A stretch of 32,436 nucleotides of DNA from Bacteroidales bacterium (lineage in GTDB: Bacteria; Bacteroidota; Bacteroidia; Bacteroidales; VadinHA17), in NCBI GenBank assembly GCA_012513795.1, contig JAAZBN010000084.1:1-32436 (forward strand), written 5' to 3'. The notes under the pieces were generated by a model. That model ran no database searches and was not told the DNA's origin. It saw nothing but the letters and a program-made list of their open reading frames with translations. How positions within the stretch are numbered: the stretch's first letter is position 1; the number at the start of each line of letters is the position of its first letter. Of this stretch, positions 7,846-16,113 are shown in pieces. Both the position numbers and the translations under genes were made by a program.

Positions 7846-8147
7846 CAGTCGGCAGTCGGCAGTCGGCAATCGGCAGTCTTCAAACTGTCATGGTACTGCT
7901 GACTGGTACTGCCAACTGCCGACTGGTACTGCCAACTGCCGACTGCCTCTTGCCTGCGAATCTACAATTCTTTATCGTCTACGACGATATCCACGGGGGT
8001 GGATTCTGTTGCCTACAATTCTTAAAGCTCTACGAGCTTTCATTGGCCTACAATTCTTAAAGCTCTACGAGCTTTCATTGTCAATACTGCCGACTGCCTA
8101 CTGCCGACTGCTACTGCCAACTGCCGACTGGTACTGCCAACTGCCGC
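7846..8147. repeat. Structured intergenic repeat, copy B, inverted relative to copy A
   Basis: Begins directly after the stop of the CHU_C gene. 7846-7878 holds GCAGTCG-type heptamers in one orientation; 7894-7947 and 8085-8147 hold them in the opposite orientation, so the region can fold on itself. A 20-bp unit starting GACTGGTACT is repeated exactly at 7901-7920 and 7921-7940 and again at 8126-8145. The block at 7939-8089 is the reverse complement of 4130-4245 with one mismatch and a 35-bp tandem duplication (8012-8046 and 8047-8081, differing only at the last base). The hairpins of copy A are conserved. No gene is seen between 7846 and 8257; an apparent ORF crossing here is repeat-derived. 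Confidence 0.85.
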
Positions 8148-8164
8148 TATTCACCGGCCATTTT

Positions 8165-8178
8165 CCGCCACCCGGCGG
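8165..8178 (+). terminator. Short GC hairpin before the tetR promoter region
   Basis: CCGCC-ACCC-GGCGG forms a 5-bp perfect stem followed by the T/A-rich TATTTAAC. It could end transcription coming from the CHU_C gene and the repeat, but the stem is short and there is no real T-run. Confidence 0.25.
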
Positions 8179-8209
8179 TATTTAACAAATATTTATCATA
8201 AAAAACTTT

Positions 8210-8228
8210 GAAAACTCAAATAGTTTTC
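8210..8228. promoter_or_regulatory. Candidate TetR operator
   Basis: GAAAACT-CAAAT-AGTTTTC is a perfect 7-bp inverted repeat with a 5-bp centre in the AT-rich region 29 bases before the tetR ATG. Size and place fit an autoregulatory TetR-family operator for the whole efflux operon. Binding is inferred from position and symmetry. Confidence 0.45.
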
Positions 8229-8257
8229 TGAATATTGTGCCCGATTTTCAGGAGACA

Positions 8258-8875
8258 ATGAACCATCTGGAAGAATACGATATAAGAATTATCACCGGTG
8301 CTGCCGAGCTGTTCCGTGTTTACGGCATCAAGTCGGTTACCATGGATTCCATTGCCTCGCATCTTGGGATCTCGAAGAGAAGCATCTACGAGCGGTTCAG
8401 GGACAAGGATACCCTGCTCTTCGCAGTTCTGGATTCAATGATTGCCAAACAGAGGGAGAAGATTGAATCAATACTTGAAAATTCTCCGGATGTAATCTCG
8501 GCTGTATTTACCATCATACGTATGGGCCGTGACCATGCTGCTACCATGAATCCGCTGATCAGTTCTGACCTTAAGAAGTATCACAGCAAGGTATTGAAAC
8601 GTCTCAGTGAGACATGCGGGCATCCTGATCATGAGGCTGCGCTAAGGATTCTTACAAAGGGGGTCAGCCAGGGCATCTTCCGGCAGAACATAGATACGGA
8701 GATAGTAGGCAGGGCATTCAGGGGAATTGCAGGTCTTACCGGCGATGAGGAGCTCTTTCCTCCGGATATGTTCATGAGAAGCGACATTATGAAGAACGTC
8801 ATGGTGAACTACATGCGTGGTATTTGCACGGAGAAGGGAATTAACCTGATTGATTCCATGGAGAATGAAATATGA
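8258..8875 (+). CDS. TetR/AcrR family transcriptional repressor of the efflux operon
   Basis: A DNA-binding repressor of 205 residues from ATG 8258. The N-terminal TetR helix-turn-helix is clear: IITGAAELFRVYGIKSVTMD then IASHLGISKRSIYERFRDKD, with the typical GxxxxTMDxIAxxLGISKxxxYxxFxxKxxL pattern. The C-terminal ~150 helical residues are the ligand-binding/dimer part and show no family-specific motif. An in-frame GTG at 8237 would add seven residues; I prefer the ATG because AGGAG (8250-8254) lies just before it, though with a short spacing. The stop overlaps the start of the TolC gene (ATGA at 8872-8875), so it leads the pump operon. A repressor that releases on binding a pump substrate is the usual arrangement. 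Confidence 0.88.
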   Translation: MNHLEEYDIRIITGAAELFRVYGIKSVTMDSIASHLGISKRSIYERFRDKDTLLFAVLDSMIAKQREKIESILENSPDVISAVFTIIRMGRDHAATMNPLISSDLKKYHSKVLKRLSETCGHPDHEAALRILTKGVSQGIFRQNIDTEIVGRAFRGIAGLTGDEELFPPDMFMRSDIMKNVMVNYMRGICTEKGINLIDSMENEI

Positions 8876-10224
8876 ATATTGAAACAGTAAATAGTGGTTT
8901 TATGAAAAGAAGATTAATTGCTTTCATTTTGATGGTTGCCTCCTCTGCCGGGGCGGGACTGCGGGCGCAGGATGTTCCGGCAACGCTGTCGCTGTCCGTT
9001 GATGAGGCTGTGGAGTATGCGCTTGACAACAACCGAAGCGTGGCATCCGCCAGGTACGAGTTGCTCGCTTCGGAGAAGGGGGTATGGGAGGCGATGGCTG
9101 CAGGACTGCCGTCGATAGATGCAACCGCCTCACTCAGTTATAACCTTGCCATCATGACAAGGATCATAGATTTCGGGGGAACACCCACTCCCTTCAAGTT
9201 CGGAACAGAGTATGATGCAGCTATTGGTGTTTCTGCCTCTGCTGTTGTTTTTAACGCTCCCTGGCTTGTGGGTGTACAGACAGCAAAGATGGCAACAACC
9301 CTGGCACGCCAGGGACTGACGCAGACAACCCTTGATACCAAGGAGAATGTCAGGAACGTCTATTTCCTTATCCTTACCCTCATGGAAAGCATGAAGGTTG
9401 TTGATGCAAACCTTGAAAACCTGAACGCTATCCTTGAATCAACGAAGGCAATGTACAGCGTAGGTATGGCCGAGGCAACAGATGTTGACCAGATGCAGTC
9501 TACCGTCACCATGCTTGAAAACTCAAGATCATCCATGTTAAGGTCAATGGAGGTGAATCATAACATGCTCAGGTTCCTCCTCGGTGTGCCGGCCAGCACA
9601 GAGATCTCTCTCACAGACGATCTTGACATGATCACGGAGCAGATTGATGTGGAGGCTCTCCTGTCAGATGAGTTCAGGATAGAGGACAACATCAGTTACC
9701 AGCTTACGGAGAGTCAGCTGGCAATGTCAGAGCTGGCGCTCAGGAGCGCTAAGGCAAGCACCCTTCCCAGCCTGGCCGGTTCGATCTATTACAACAGGAA
9801 TGGTATGGGCGATGAGCTGATGCATATGCAGTACTTCCCCTATTCGGCAGTGGCCATCCAGCTCCAGATCCCGATATTTGCATCAGGATTAAGGAGCGCG
9901 AAGATAAACAAGGCAAAGATCAACCTTGACAAGAGCCTTAATACCAAATCCATGGTTTCCGAGCAGCTGTTGATGCAGGAAAGGCAGCTGAGATACAACC
10001 TGCTCAATGCAAATGAGCAGTTTAAAAGCCAGAAGGCCAACATCGAGATTGCCGGACGAGTACTGGAGAGCTTTGAGAACAAGTTTAACCAGGGAATGGC
10101 CTCCAGTCTTGACCTGACACAGGCCAACAACAACTACCTGACGGCGCAGAACAATTATATCCAGGCTCTTATGAACCTGCTCCAGACCAAGGTGGCATTT
10201 GACAAACTGATGAACAAGCTATAA
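8872..10224 (+). CDS. TolC-family outer-membrane efflux protein
   Basis: Outer-membrane channel of a tripartite RND pump, 450 residues from ATG 8872. Signal peptide in MKRRLIAFILMVASSAGAGL, ending near RAQ. Then the TolC pattern: an entry segment LSVDEAVEYALDNNRSVASA, long amphipathic helices rich in Asn, Ala and Gln, two repeats of the helical/strand unit, and the late motif GMASSLDLTQANNNYLTAQN, typical of the second repeat. ATG 8872 has GGAG eight bases upstream and overlaps the tetR stop, favouring coupled translation; ATG 8902 would start exactly at the signal peptide and is the alternative. The adaptor gene follows after 29 bases. Confidence 0.93.
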   Translation: MNIETVNSGFMKRRLIAFILMVASSAGAGLRAQDVPATLSLSVDEAVEYALDNNRSVASARYELLASEKGVWEAMAAGLPSIDATASLSYNLAIMTRIIDFGGTPTPFKFGTEYDAAIGVSASAVVFNAPWLVGVQTAKMATTLARQGLTQTTLDTKENVRNVYFLILTLMESMKVVDANLENLNAILESTKAMYSVGMAEATDVDQMQSTVTMLENSRSSMLRSMEVNHNMLRFLLGVPASTEISLTDDLDMITEQIDVEALLSDEFRIEDNISYQLTESQLAMSELALRSAKASTLPSLAGSIYYNRNGMGDELMHMQYFPYSAVAIQLQIPIFASGLRSAKINKAKINLDKSLNTKSMVSEQLLMQERQLRYNLLNANEQFKSQKANIEIAGRVLESFENKFNQGMASSLDLTQANNNYLTAQNNYIQALMNLLQTKVAFDKLMNKL

Positions 10225-10253
10225 CAGAAATACAATTATCAAAACATAATACA

Positions 10254-11303
10254 ATGAACCGCAAAATTTTCTCACTGATCATTGCTGCAGGCATTCTGCT
10301 TGCATCCTGCGGCTCCAGGGAAAACCAGTCAGGAGCAGCAACCGGAACAGCTGATTCGGTAAGCGTCATTCCGGTGAAGGTGATGCCGGTAAGCAGAACA
10401 ACGATAGCCCGGACTATAGACTATACATCTACCATACAGGCTTACGAGGAGGTCAATCTTGCACCTTCAACACCTGGCAGGGTTGATAAGATATATGTAG
10501 AGGTGGGTGACAGGGTACAGAAGGGGCAGGATCTGTTCCTGATGGACCGCACACAGTATTATGCCAACAAGATTCAGCTTGCCAGTCTTGAGAAGGATCT
10601 GGCCAGGCTTGACACCCTGCTGAAGGTAGGGAGCGTAAAGGAGCAGCTCTATGATCAGACGAAAGCTCAATATGAGGTGATGAGGGCCAATGTTGATTTC
10701 ATGGAGGAGAACACCCTCCTGGAGGCTCCCTTCGCCGGGATCATCACCGGCAAGTATCTTGAAGACGGAGAGCTCTACTCCGGTGCACCGGGCATGTCAG
10801 GCAAGTCCGCGGTGGTCACCCTGATGCAGATCAATCCTGTGAAGATCATGGTCAACATCTCTGAAAAGTACTTTCCTCTGATCAAAACCGGCATGAAAGT
10901 GCGTGTGGTGGCTGATGTATACCCGGATAAAAGCTTCGAAGGAACAATCTTCAGGATACACCCTACAATTGATGCCATGTCTCGTTCATTCCGTGCAGAG
11001 GTGCGTATTGCCAACGGCAGGGAACAGCTCAGGCCGGGGATGTTTGCACGGGCATACCTTGACATGGGTGAGGAGGAGGCCTTTGTGGTACCGGCAAACG
11101 CCGTGATGCTACAGGAGGGCACCAATGAGAGGTACATCTTCGTGGTTGAAAATGGTGTTGCTGTAAGAAAGACCGTTATCCTCGGGCAGAGGTATGATGA
11201 CCGCTTTGAGATCGCCGGAGGCGACCTTAAGGAGGGTGACAGCCTTGTAACCGAAGGACAGGCACGGCTCAGGAACGGCCAGAAGGTAGAGATTGCGAAA
11301 TGA
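10254..11303 (+). CDS. RND efflux periplasmic adaptor (HlyD/AcrA family) lipoprotein
   Basis: Membrane-fusion protein joining the RND pump to the TolC channel, 349 residues. The start MNRKIFSLIIAAGILLASCG carries a lipobox (LASC, Cys19), so it is probably lipid-anchored in the inner membrane. A biotinyl-lipoyl-like half (EEVNLAPSTPGRVDKIYVEV, then GDRVQKGQDLFLMD), a short helical hairpin (~100-150), the returning lipoyl half (LLEAPFAGIITGKYLEDGEL) and the beta-barrel part (AVVTLMQINPVKIMVNISEK) follow in the standard order. The C-terminal membrane-proximal domain includes RPGMFARAYL and VPANAVM. It lies between the TolC and pump genes with 29-bp and 26-bp gaps, evidently one operon. Confidence 0.93.
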   Translation: MNRKIFSLIIAAGILLASCGSRENQSGAATGTADSVSVIPVKVMPVSRTTIARTIDYTSTIQAYEEVNLAPSTPGRVDKIYVEVGDRVQKGQDLFLMDRTQYYANKIQLASLEKDLARLDTLLKVGSVKEQLYDQTKAQYEVMRANVDFMEENTLLEAPFAGIITGKYLEDGELYSGAPGMSGKSAVVTLMQINPVKIMVNISEKYFPLIKTGMKVRVVADVYPDKSFEGTIFRIHPTIDAMSRSFRAEVRIANGREQLRPGMFARAYLDMGEEEAFVVPANAVMLQEGTNERYIFVVENGVAVRKTVILGQRYDDRFEIAGGDLKEGDSLVTEGQARLRNGQKVEIAK

Positions 11304-11329
11304 TGATTAACAAGTGACAACAACAGAAT

Positions 11330-14300
11330 ATGAGTATATATGCAAGTGCAGTAAAAAAGCCCGTAACCACCATTCTGATCTTCGTCATCACGATGGTTAT
11401 GGGGCTTTATTCCCTGACGCAGCTGCCAATCGACCTCTACCCTGAGGTTGAACTCCCGTTCCTGTCGGTTTTTACCAGCTACCCGGGAGCCAGTGCGGCG
11501 GATATAGAAACGAACATAACACGGCCTTTGGAGGATGCCCTTAACTCCGTCTCGGGGCTCAAGGAGATTACATCCACCTCCAGTGATAATGTCTCAGTGA
11601 TATTTATGGAGTTTGAGTATGAGACCAACCTAGACGAAGCCTCAAATGACGTGAGAAGCTCGCTGGCCTTTGTCGAGGGTTTCCTGCCGGAGGATGCTGA
11701 AGACCCTACCATCTTCAAATTCAATTCCAGCATGATGCCAATAATTTTCTATGCCATTACTGCCAGTGAAAGTTACCAGGGGCTGGAGAAAATTCTTGAC
11801 GAGAAGCTGGTTAACCCGCTTAACCGAATTGATGGCGTGGGTAACGTCGGCCTCTCTGGTGTGCCGGGCAGAGAGATCTATGTGGAGGTGGATCCGCGTC
11901 GCATGGAAGCCTATAATCTCACAATAGAGCAGATAGGCAACGTGCTCAGGGCCGAAAACCTGAACATGCCGGCCGGGTACCTGGAGATGGGCAGGATGGA
12001 TTACCCTCTAAGAATTCAGGGTGAGTTTGCAGAGAGTGACCTGATAGCCAATGTCATTGTCGGCAACTTTAATGGCAACAATGTCTACCTGAGAGACATA
12101 GCCACAGTTAATGACACCATCAGGGAGACCAAGCTGGTAGCCAAGATTGACGGCGAGCAGGGAATGACCCTCTTTGTGCAGAAGATGTCAGGCGCCAACA
12201 GCGTTCAGATCTGCCATGAGGTGGATCAGGAAATACAGAGACTGCAGAAGGATCTTCCTCCAGATATCCGCATAGAAAAGATAATGGATACATCAGAATT
12301 CATCCAGGGCTCTATCAATAACCTGACGGAGACACTGATGTATGCGGCACTCTTCGTGGTGCTGGTGGTCCTCTTCTTTCTGGGCAGGTGGCGCGCAACA
12401 CTGATCGTCATCCTGACAATACCTATATCGCTCCTGGTGGCTTTCGTCTATATTTTCCTGACGGGAAGCTCAATAAACATAATCTCACTTTCATCGCTCT
12501 CCATAGCCATAGGGATGGTGGTTGACGACGCCATTGTGGTATTGGAGAACATCACCAAGCATATTGAGAGGGGCAGTCGCCCGCGTGAGGCTGCCATCTA
12601 CGCAACCAATGAGGTGTGGCTGGCAGTAATTGTCACAACACTGACAGTGGTGGCGGTCTTCCTGCCCCTGACCTTTGTCAAGGGACTTACCGGAGTGCTA
12701 TTCTCACAGCTGGGATGGATTGTCTCCATCACAATTATTATGTCAACCATCGCCGCCATTACCCTGACCCCGACACTCAGCGCACTGCTGCTCAGGGTGC
12801 GGCCAATAAAGGAAAATGCATCATTCTGGAGCTGGGACGGATCAATACATAAATTCCTGGAATGGATTGACGGATTTTACGTGAAAACACTCTCATGGGT
12901 ACTTCATCATAAGAAGTTTGTGATCTTTGGAGCCCTGGCCATATTTATCGGATCAATGTTACTGTTTAAAATCATCGGAACCGAGTTCATGCCTTCAGCT
13001 GATGAGTCAAGAGTCTCGGCAACGGTTGAGCTTCAGACAGGAACGAGGGTCTCCGAGACTGAAAGGATTGCTGACAGGATAGACTCAATTGTAAGAAATC
13101 AGATCCCTGAGGTGGAACTCATCTCAATGTCTGCCGGAACAGATGACAGCGGGGGCTTCACATCTCTTTTCAGCCAGAGCGGGACACATATAGTTACTTT
13201 CACCTTCCGGCTGCTTGATGTGGAGGACAGATCACGGTCTTCTGAAGAGATAGCCGAAGATATCCGCCAGATAATTGCCCCGATGCCGGAGGTTATCAAC
13301 TACTCCGTACTGGCCCAGACAGGCGGGATGGGAGCCATGGGCGGTGGCAACACTGTTGATATTGAGATATACGGATTCGATATAACCAGTACAAACCTGC
13401 TGGCCGAACAGCTTGCTGAAAGGCTCAGAAAGATTGAGGGTGCTGCCAACGTGGATATCAGCCGTGACAAATCGAAGCCCGAACTCCAGATCATCCTTGA
13501 TCAGGACAAACTACTGCGCTATGGCCTTACAACGGCCCAGGTCTCCGCTGCTATCCGTAACCGGGTTGACGGTCTGACAGCCACACGGCTCCGTCAGTTC
13601 GGCGATGAGTATGATGTGATTGTCAGGTATAAGGAATCTGCACGCAACTCTATTACCGAGATTCAAAACATAGGGGTGGCGCTCCCCACCGGGCAGGTCA
13701 TAAGGCTCGGAGAGATTGCCGAGGTAAAGGAGTACTGGTCGCCCCCAAACATTGAAAGAAAACGGAAAGAGCGTATTGTCACCGTCTCGGTCACTCCTTA
13801 CAAGAGGGCTCTTAACCTTATGGTTGCTGACATCCAGAAGGAGCTTGCAGGCATGGCTATTCCCACCGGGGTTATGGTGGAGATATCAGGAGCATTTGAA
13901 GACATGCAGGAGTCATTTATGGATATCGGGTTGCTGATGGTCATATCGCTGATACTGGTGTACCTGGTTATGGCCTCGCAGTTTGAGTCGCTCAAGATGC
14001 CTCTGATAATAATGCTTTCTATACCGTTTGCCTTCTCGGGAGTTGCTATAGCCCTGTTCCTCACAGGCACCAACCTCAGCCTGATTGCGGCCATCGGCGC
14101 CATAATGCTCATTGGTATTGTAGTAAAAAATGCCATTGTGCTTGTAGACTTCATCAACCTCACGCGCGACCGCGGGGTGGAGCTCTACCAGGCTGTCATC
14201 ACCTCGGGACGTTCAAGGCTCAGGCCGGTACTGATGACATCAATGACCACCATTCTTGCCATGCTCCCGCTGGCCATCAATCCGGGTGAAGGCTCGGAGC

Positions 14301-14491
14301 TGTGGCAGCCCATGGGTATCGCCGTCATCGGAGGGCTGGTATTCTCAACCATCGTCACCATGGTGCTGGTGCCCGTCGGGTATGTGCTCATAGCCCGCCA
14401 TGGCGAGAGAGATAAAAAACATAAGATGGCCTTCAGGGACATGAAGTTCCTGGATGAGATAAGTGAAAACCACGAAAACGGAAAATCATGA
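11330..14491 (+). CDS. RND multidrug efflux transporter, AcrB/HAE-1-like inner-membrane pump
   Basis: A proton-driven pump subunit of 1053 residues, full length for the family. TM1 (TTILIFVITMVMGLYSLTQL) is followed by the porter-domain start PIDLYPEVELPFLSV and YPGASAADIE. The proton-relay aspartates lie in GMVVDDAIVVLEN (Asp399, Asp400), matching AcrB Asp407/408, and the matching Lys is in MLIGIVVKNAIVLVDF (Lys933, AcrB Lys940). Twelve TM helices in two halves and two large periplasmic loops are evident. It forms a tripartite complex with the preceding adaptor and TolC gene products. The last four bases overlap the next gene (ATGA). The substrate cannot be read from sequence; the TetR repressor and general HAE-1 likeness suggest drugs, bile-type detergents or other toxic compounds. 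Confidence 0.96.
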   Translation: MSIYASAVKKPVTTILIFVITMVMGLYSLTQLPIDLYPEVELPFLSVFTSYPGASAADIETNITRPLEDALNSVSGLKEITSTSSDNVSVIFMEFEYETNLDEASNDVRSSLAFVEGFLPEDAEDPTIFKFNSSMMPIIFYAITASESYQGLEKILDEKLVNPLNRIDGVGNVGLSGVPGREIYVEVDPRRMEAYNLTIEQIGNVLRAENLNMPAGYLEMGRMDYPLRIQGEFAESDLIANVIVGNFNGNNVYLRDIATVNDTIRETKLVAKIDGEQGMTLFVQKMSGANSVQICHEVDQEIQRLQKDLPPDIRIEKIMDTSEFIQGSINNLTETLMYAALFVVLVVLFFLGRWRATLIVILTIPISLLVAFVYIFLTGSSINIISLSSLSIAIGMVVDDAIVVLENITKHIERGSRPREAAIYATNEVWLAVIVTTLTVVAVFLPLTFVKGLTGVLFSQLGWIVSITIIMSTIAAITLTPTLSALLLRVRPIKENASFWSWDGSIHKFLEWIDGFYVKTLSWVLHHKKFVIFGALAIFIGSMLLFKIIGTEFMPSADESRVSATVELQTGTRVSETERIADRIDSIVRNQIPEVELISMSAGTDDSGGFTSLFSQSGTHIVTFTFRLLDVEDRSRSSEEIAEDIRQIIAPMPEVINYSVLAQTGGMGAMGGGNTVDIEIYGFDITSTNLLAEQLAERLRKIEGAANVDISRDKSKPELQIILDQDKLLRYGLTTAQVSAAIRNRVDGLTATRLRQFGDEYDVIVRYKESARNSITEIQNIGVALPTGQVIRLGEIAEVKEYWSPPNIERKRKERIVTVSVTPYKRALNLMVADIQKELAGMAIPTGVMVEISGAFEDMQESFMDIGLLMVISLILVYLVMASQFESLKMPLIIMLSIPFAFSGVAIALFLTGTNLSLIAAIGAIMLIGIVVKNAIVLVDFINLTRDRGVELYQAVITSGRSRLRPVLMTSMTTILAMLPLAINPGEGSELWQPMGIAVIGGLVFSTIVTMVLVPVGYVLIARHGERDKKHKMAFRDMKFLDEISENHENGKS

Positions 14492-14781
14492 AGGCAGTAA
14501 TGATAATTTATAACCTCGCCTTGACAGAGAAGGTGGAGTACACGCTTGAGCATTTCGGCATCAGGGGATATACACAGTGGGACAATGTTGAAGGTGTAGG
14601 CACGTTGACAGGTGTTCCCCATCTTGGCACCCATACCTGGCCGGAAATCAACGGGGTGACGCTGACCTTTGTAGATGAGGAGAAGGTAGCCCCGCTGCTT
14701 GAGGCGGTGCAGCGCATTGATGCCATCAACAGGGAGGTGGGCATCAGGGCATTTGTCTGGTCTATAGAACAGACTGTCTGA
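14488..14781 (+). CDS. PG0541-family transporter-associated protein (PII-like)
   Basis: A 97-residue soluble protein. It resembles the small Bacteroidota proteins known as PG0541-family transporter-associated proteins, found next to RND pumps and thought to have a PII/GlnB-like ferredoxin fold: an opening strand MKAVMIIYNLAL, a helix EKVEYTLEHFGI, a loop GVGTLTGVPHLGTHTWPEIN, a strand VTLTFVDEEK, a helix VAPLLEAVQRID and a last strand AFVWSIEQTV. The start overlaps the pump stop by four bases, implying translational coupling. A regulatory or allosteric role on the pump is inference from this linkage and from PII proteins in general. The family name is from memory. Confidence 0.75.
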   Translation: MKAVMIIYNLALTEKVEYTLEHFGIRGYTQWDNVEGVGTLTGVPHLGTHTWPEINGVTLTFVDEEKVAPLLEAVQRIDAINREVGIRAFVWSIEQTV

Positions 14782-14791
14782 CCAACGGGCA

Positions 14792-14817
14792 GCCGGGAGG
14801 TTCTCTCCCGGCTTTAC
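14792..14817 (+). terminator. Rho-independent terminator of the efflux operon
   Basis: GCCGGGAG (14792-14799), loop GTTCT, CTCCCGGC (14805-14812): a perfect 8-bp stem, then TTTACT. It lies ten bases after the stop of the PG0541-type gene. The T-run is short but the stem is strong. Confidence 0.72.
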
Positions 14818-14999
14818 TCCGGCGGGGCGAAGCTGCTGCCGCCGCCACCAGTTATTATTTAATTGTAACGACGCTCCATGCGGGGCATAGCTTCTATTGC
14901 ATGCCAATTTCCGGCGTCATGTTTTACAGCATTTTTATTTATAAAAGGAATAATTTCTATTTTTATGGCGGAAGAATTACCAAAATAAAAGTAAAAGCC

Positions 15000-15437
15000 A
15001 TGCCGAAATTCATTTCTCTGTTTTCACTGCTCATTTTCCTTTTTCTTGCCACATCATGTAAAAATTCCAAGGTAGATCAGAAGGTTACAGCTTCTGAAGC
15101 TCCTGTAGGATTAACATCGGATGCGAAGCTTAATCCTGACCTTGAAGCCAAACTCGGATCGTGGCTGAAAAAAGATGTCGAGTGCTACGGTATTGTAGTG
15201 GGGTATTTTGCTGACGGAAGCACACTGGGTAAGTCTGTTAAATGCCGTGTTGTTGCCATCAAGCCTGATAAGATCAAAATGAAGACAATTGAGAGCGTCA
15301 GCCTGCTGCAGGGTGAGGGATGCGATAAGATGGGTCTGGCCTATGGCGACACCTGGTGGGAGGAAGAGGGAGACATCTTCCGTACCCGGGAAGAGGCTGA
15401 AGCCTATATCAGAGATAAGGGCTGGACAGCTAAGTAG
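15000..15437 (+). CDS. Small lipoprotein of unknown function
   Basis: From ATG 15000 the product is 145 residues. MPKFISLFSLLIFLFLATSC is a lipoprotein signal with lipobox LATSC, so mature Cys20 is lipidated. The open frame extends upstream to 14901, but that would put 33 non-signal residues before the hydrophobic core, so I chose the internal ATG. The mature part has a short acidic linker, a domain with paired cysteines (VECYGIVVGYFADGS, KCRVVAIKPDKIKMK, GEGCDKMGLAYGDTWWEEEG) and a C-terminal helix EEAEAYIRDKGW. I do not recognise a family. It lies 64 bp before the sigma factor on the same strand and could be the first gene of that cluster, but nothing shows this directly. Confidence 0.7.
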   Translation: MPKFISLFSLLIFLFLATSCKNSKVDQKVTASEAPVGLTSDAKLNPDLEAKLGSWLKKDVECYGIVVGYFADGSTLGKSVKCRVVAIKPDKIKMKTIESVSLLQGEGCDKMGLAYGDTWWEEEGDIFRTREEAEAYIRDKGWTAK

Positions 15438-15501
15438 CCCTAAAGGAAGCGTCATGCTATGTTAGTGATTATCCCGCTTTTATATCTCTCTACCGTCTGG
15501 G

Positions 15502-16113
15502 ATGAGTGATCGTGAACTGGTAAAGGCCGTCATCAGGGGTGATAACAGGGCCATGCGTGACCTGATATCAAAATATCAGGATCTGGTGCTGAATACCTGT
15601 TATAAGGTCTTGCAGTCGAGGGAAGATGCAGAGGATATTGCCCAGGAGGTATTTATTGAGACGTACCGCTCCGCTGCAGGACTAAGGTACGAGGATGACA
15701 TCTCATACTGGCTATACCGCATTTCGCTTAATAAATCAATAAATCACCTTAAGCGGTCGCAGAACATACTTTTTCGGTCGTTGATGCAGCTTGAAACTCT
15801 CTTCCGTCATGATAATGCCACAAATATTAGCCCGGAGCCTCATTCTGATGACCATCCAGGCGACAGACTGGAGGCGGCAGAGAGGGATGAGGTCGTTAAA
15901 AAGGCTGTGGCAACCCTGCCGGCAAAACAACAGAAAGCCTTTATACTCTTTTACTACGAGGAGCTCTCCTATAAAGAGATAAGCAGCATACTGGGACTCT
16001 CGGTGGCATCAGTTGAATCGCTTCTTTTCCGTGCACGTGAAAATCTGAAGAAAAGATGCTGTCCGGATCAACCCGAAAAAAAGGAATTTAAATCTTCAAA
16101 TCATGATACCTGA
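15502..16113 (+). CDS. ECF-type RNA polymerase sigma factor
   Basis: A 203-residue sigma-70-family factor with only regions 2 and 4. Region 2: DNRAMRDLISKYQDLVLNTC, then SREDAEDIAQEVFIETYRSA and the -10-recognition stretch YWLYRISLNKSINHLKR. Region 4: TLPAKQQKAFILFYYEELSY, then KEISSILGLSVASVESLLFR with RARENLKKR, the helix-turn-helix for -35 recognition. The linker between them is long and charged. Its last 11 bases overlap the next gene, a membrane-anchored Cys-rich sensor-like protein. That order (ECF sigma, then membrane partner) is typical of sigma/anti-sigma pairs. It is probably the activator of the downstream 14-kb block. I saw no clear promoter upstream. Confidence 0.92.
   Translation: MSDRELVKAVIRGDNRAMRDLISKYQDLVLNTCYKVLQSREDAEDIAQEVFIETYRSAAGLRYEDDISYWLYRISLNKSINHLKRSQNILFRSLMQLETLFRHDNATNISPEPHSDDHPGDRLEAAERDEVVKKAVATLPAKQQKAFILFYYEELSYKEISSILGLSVASVESLLFRARENLKKRCCPDQPEKKEFKSSNHDT

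Noticed and set aside
7846-8147. Possible CRISPR array
   Set aside because: Repeats are 6-7 bp or hairpin units, contiguous and degenerate, without regular unique spacers or cas genes.
7589-8185. 198-codon plus-strand ORF overlapping the CHU_C gene and repeat
   Set aside because: The first part is an out-of-frame shadow of the CHU_C domain and the rest is repeat-derived low-complexity sequence.
14185-14907. 240-codon minus-strand ORF opposite the end of the RND pump
   Set aside because: Antisense to the well-supported pump and PG0541-type genes; no recognisable domain, and it crosses the operon terminator.
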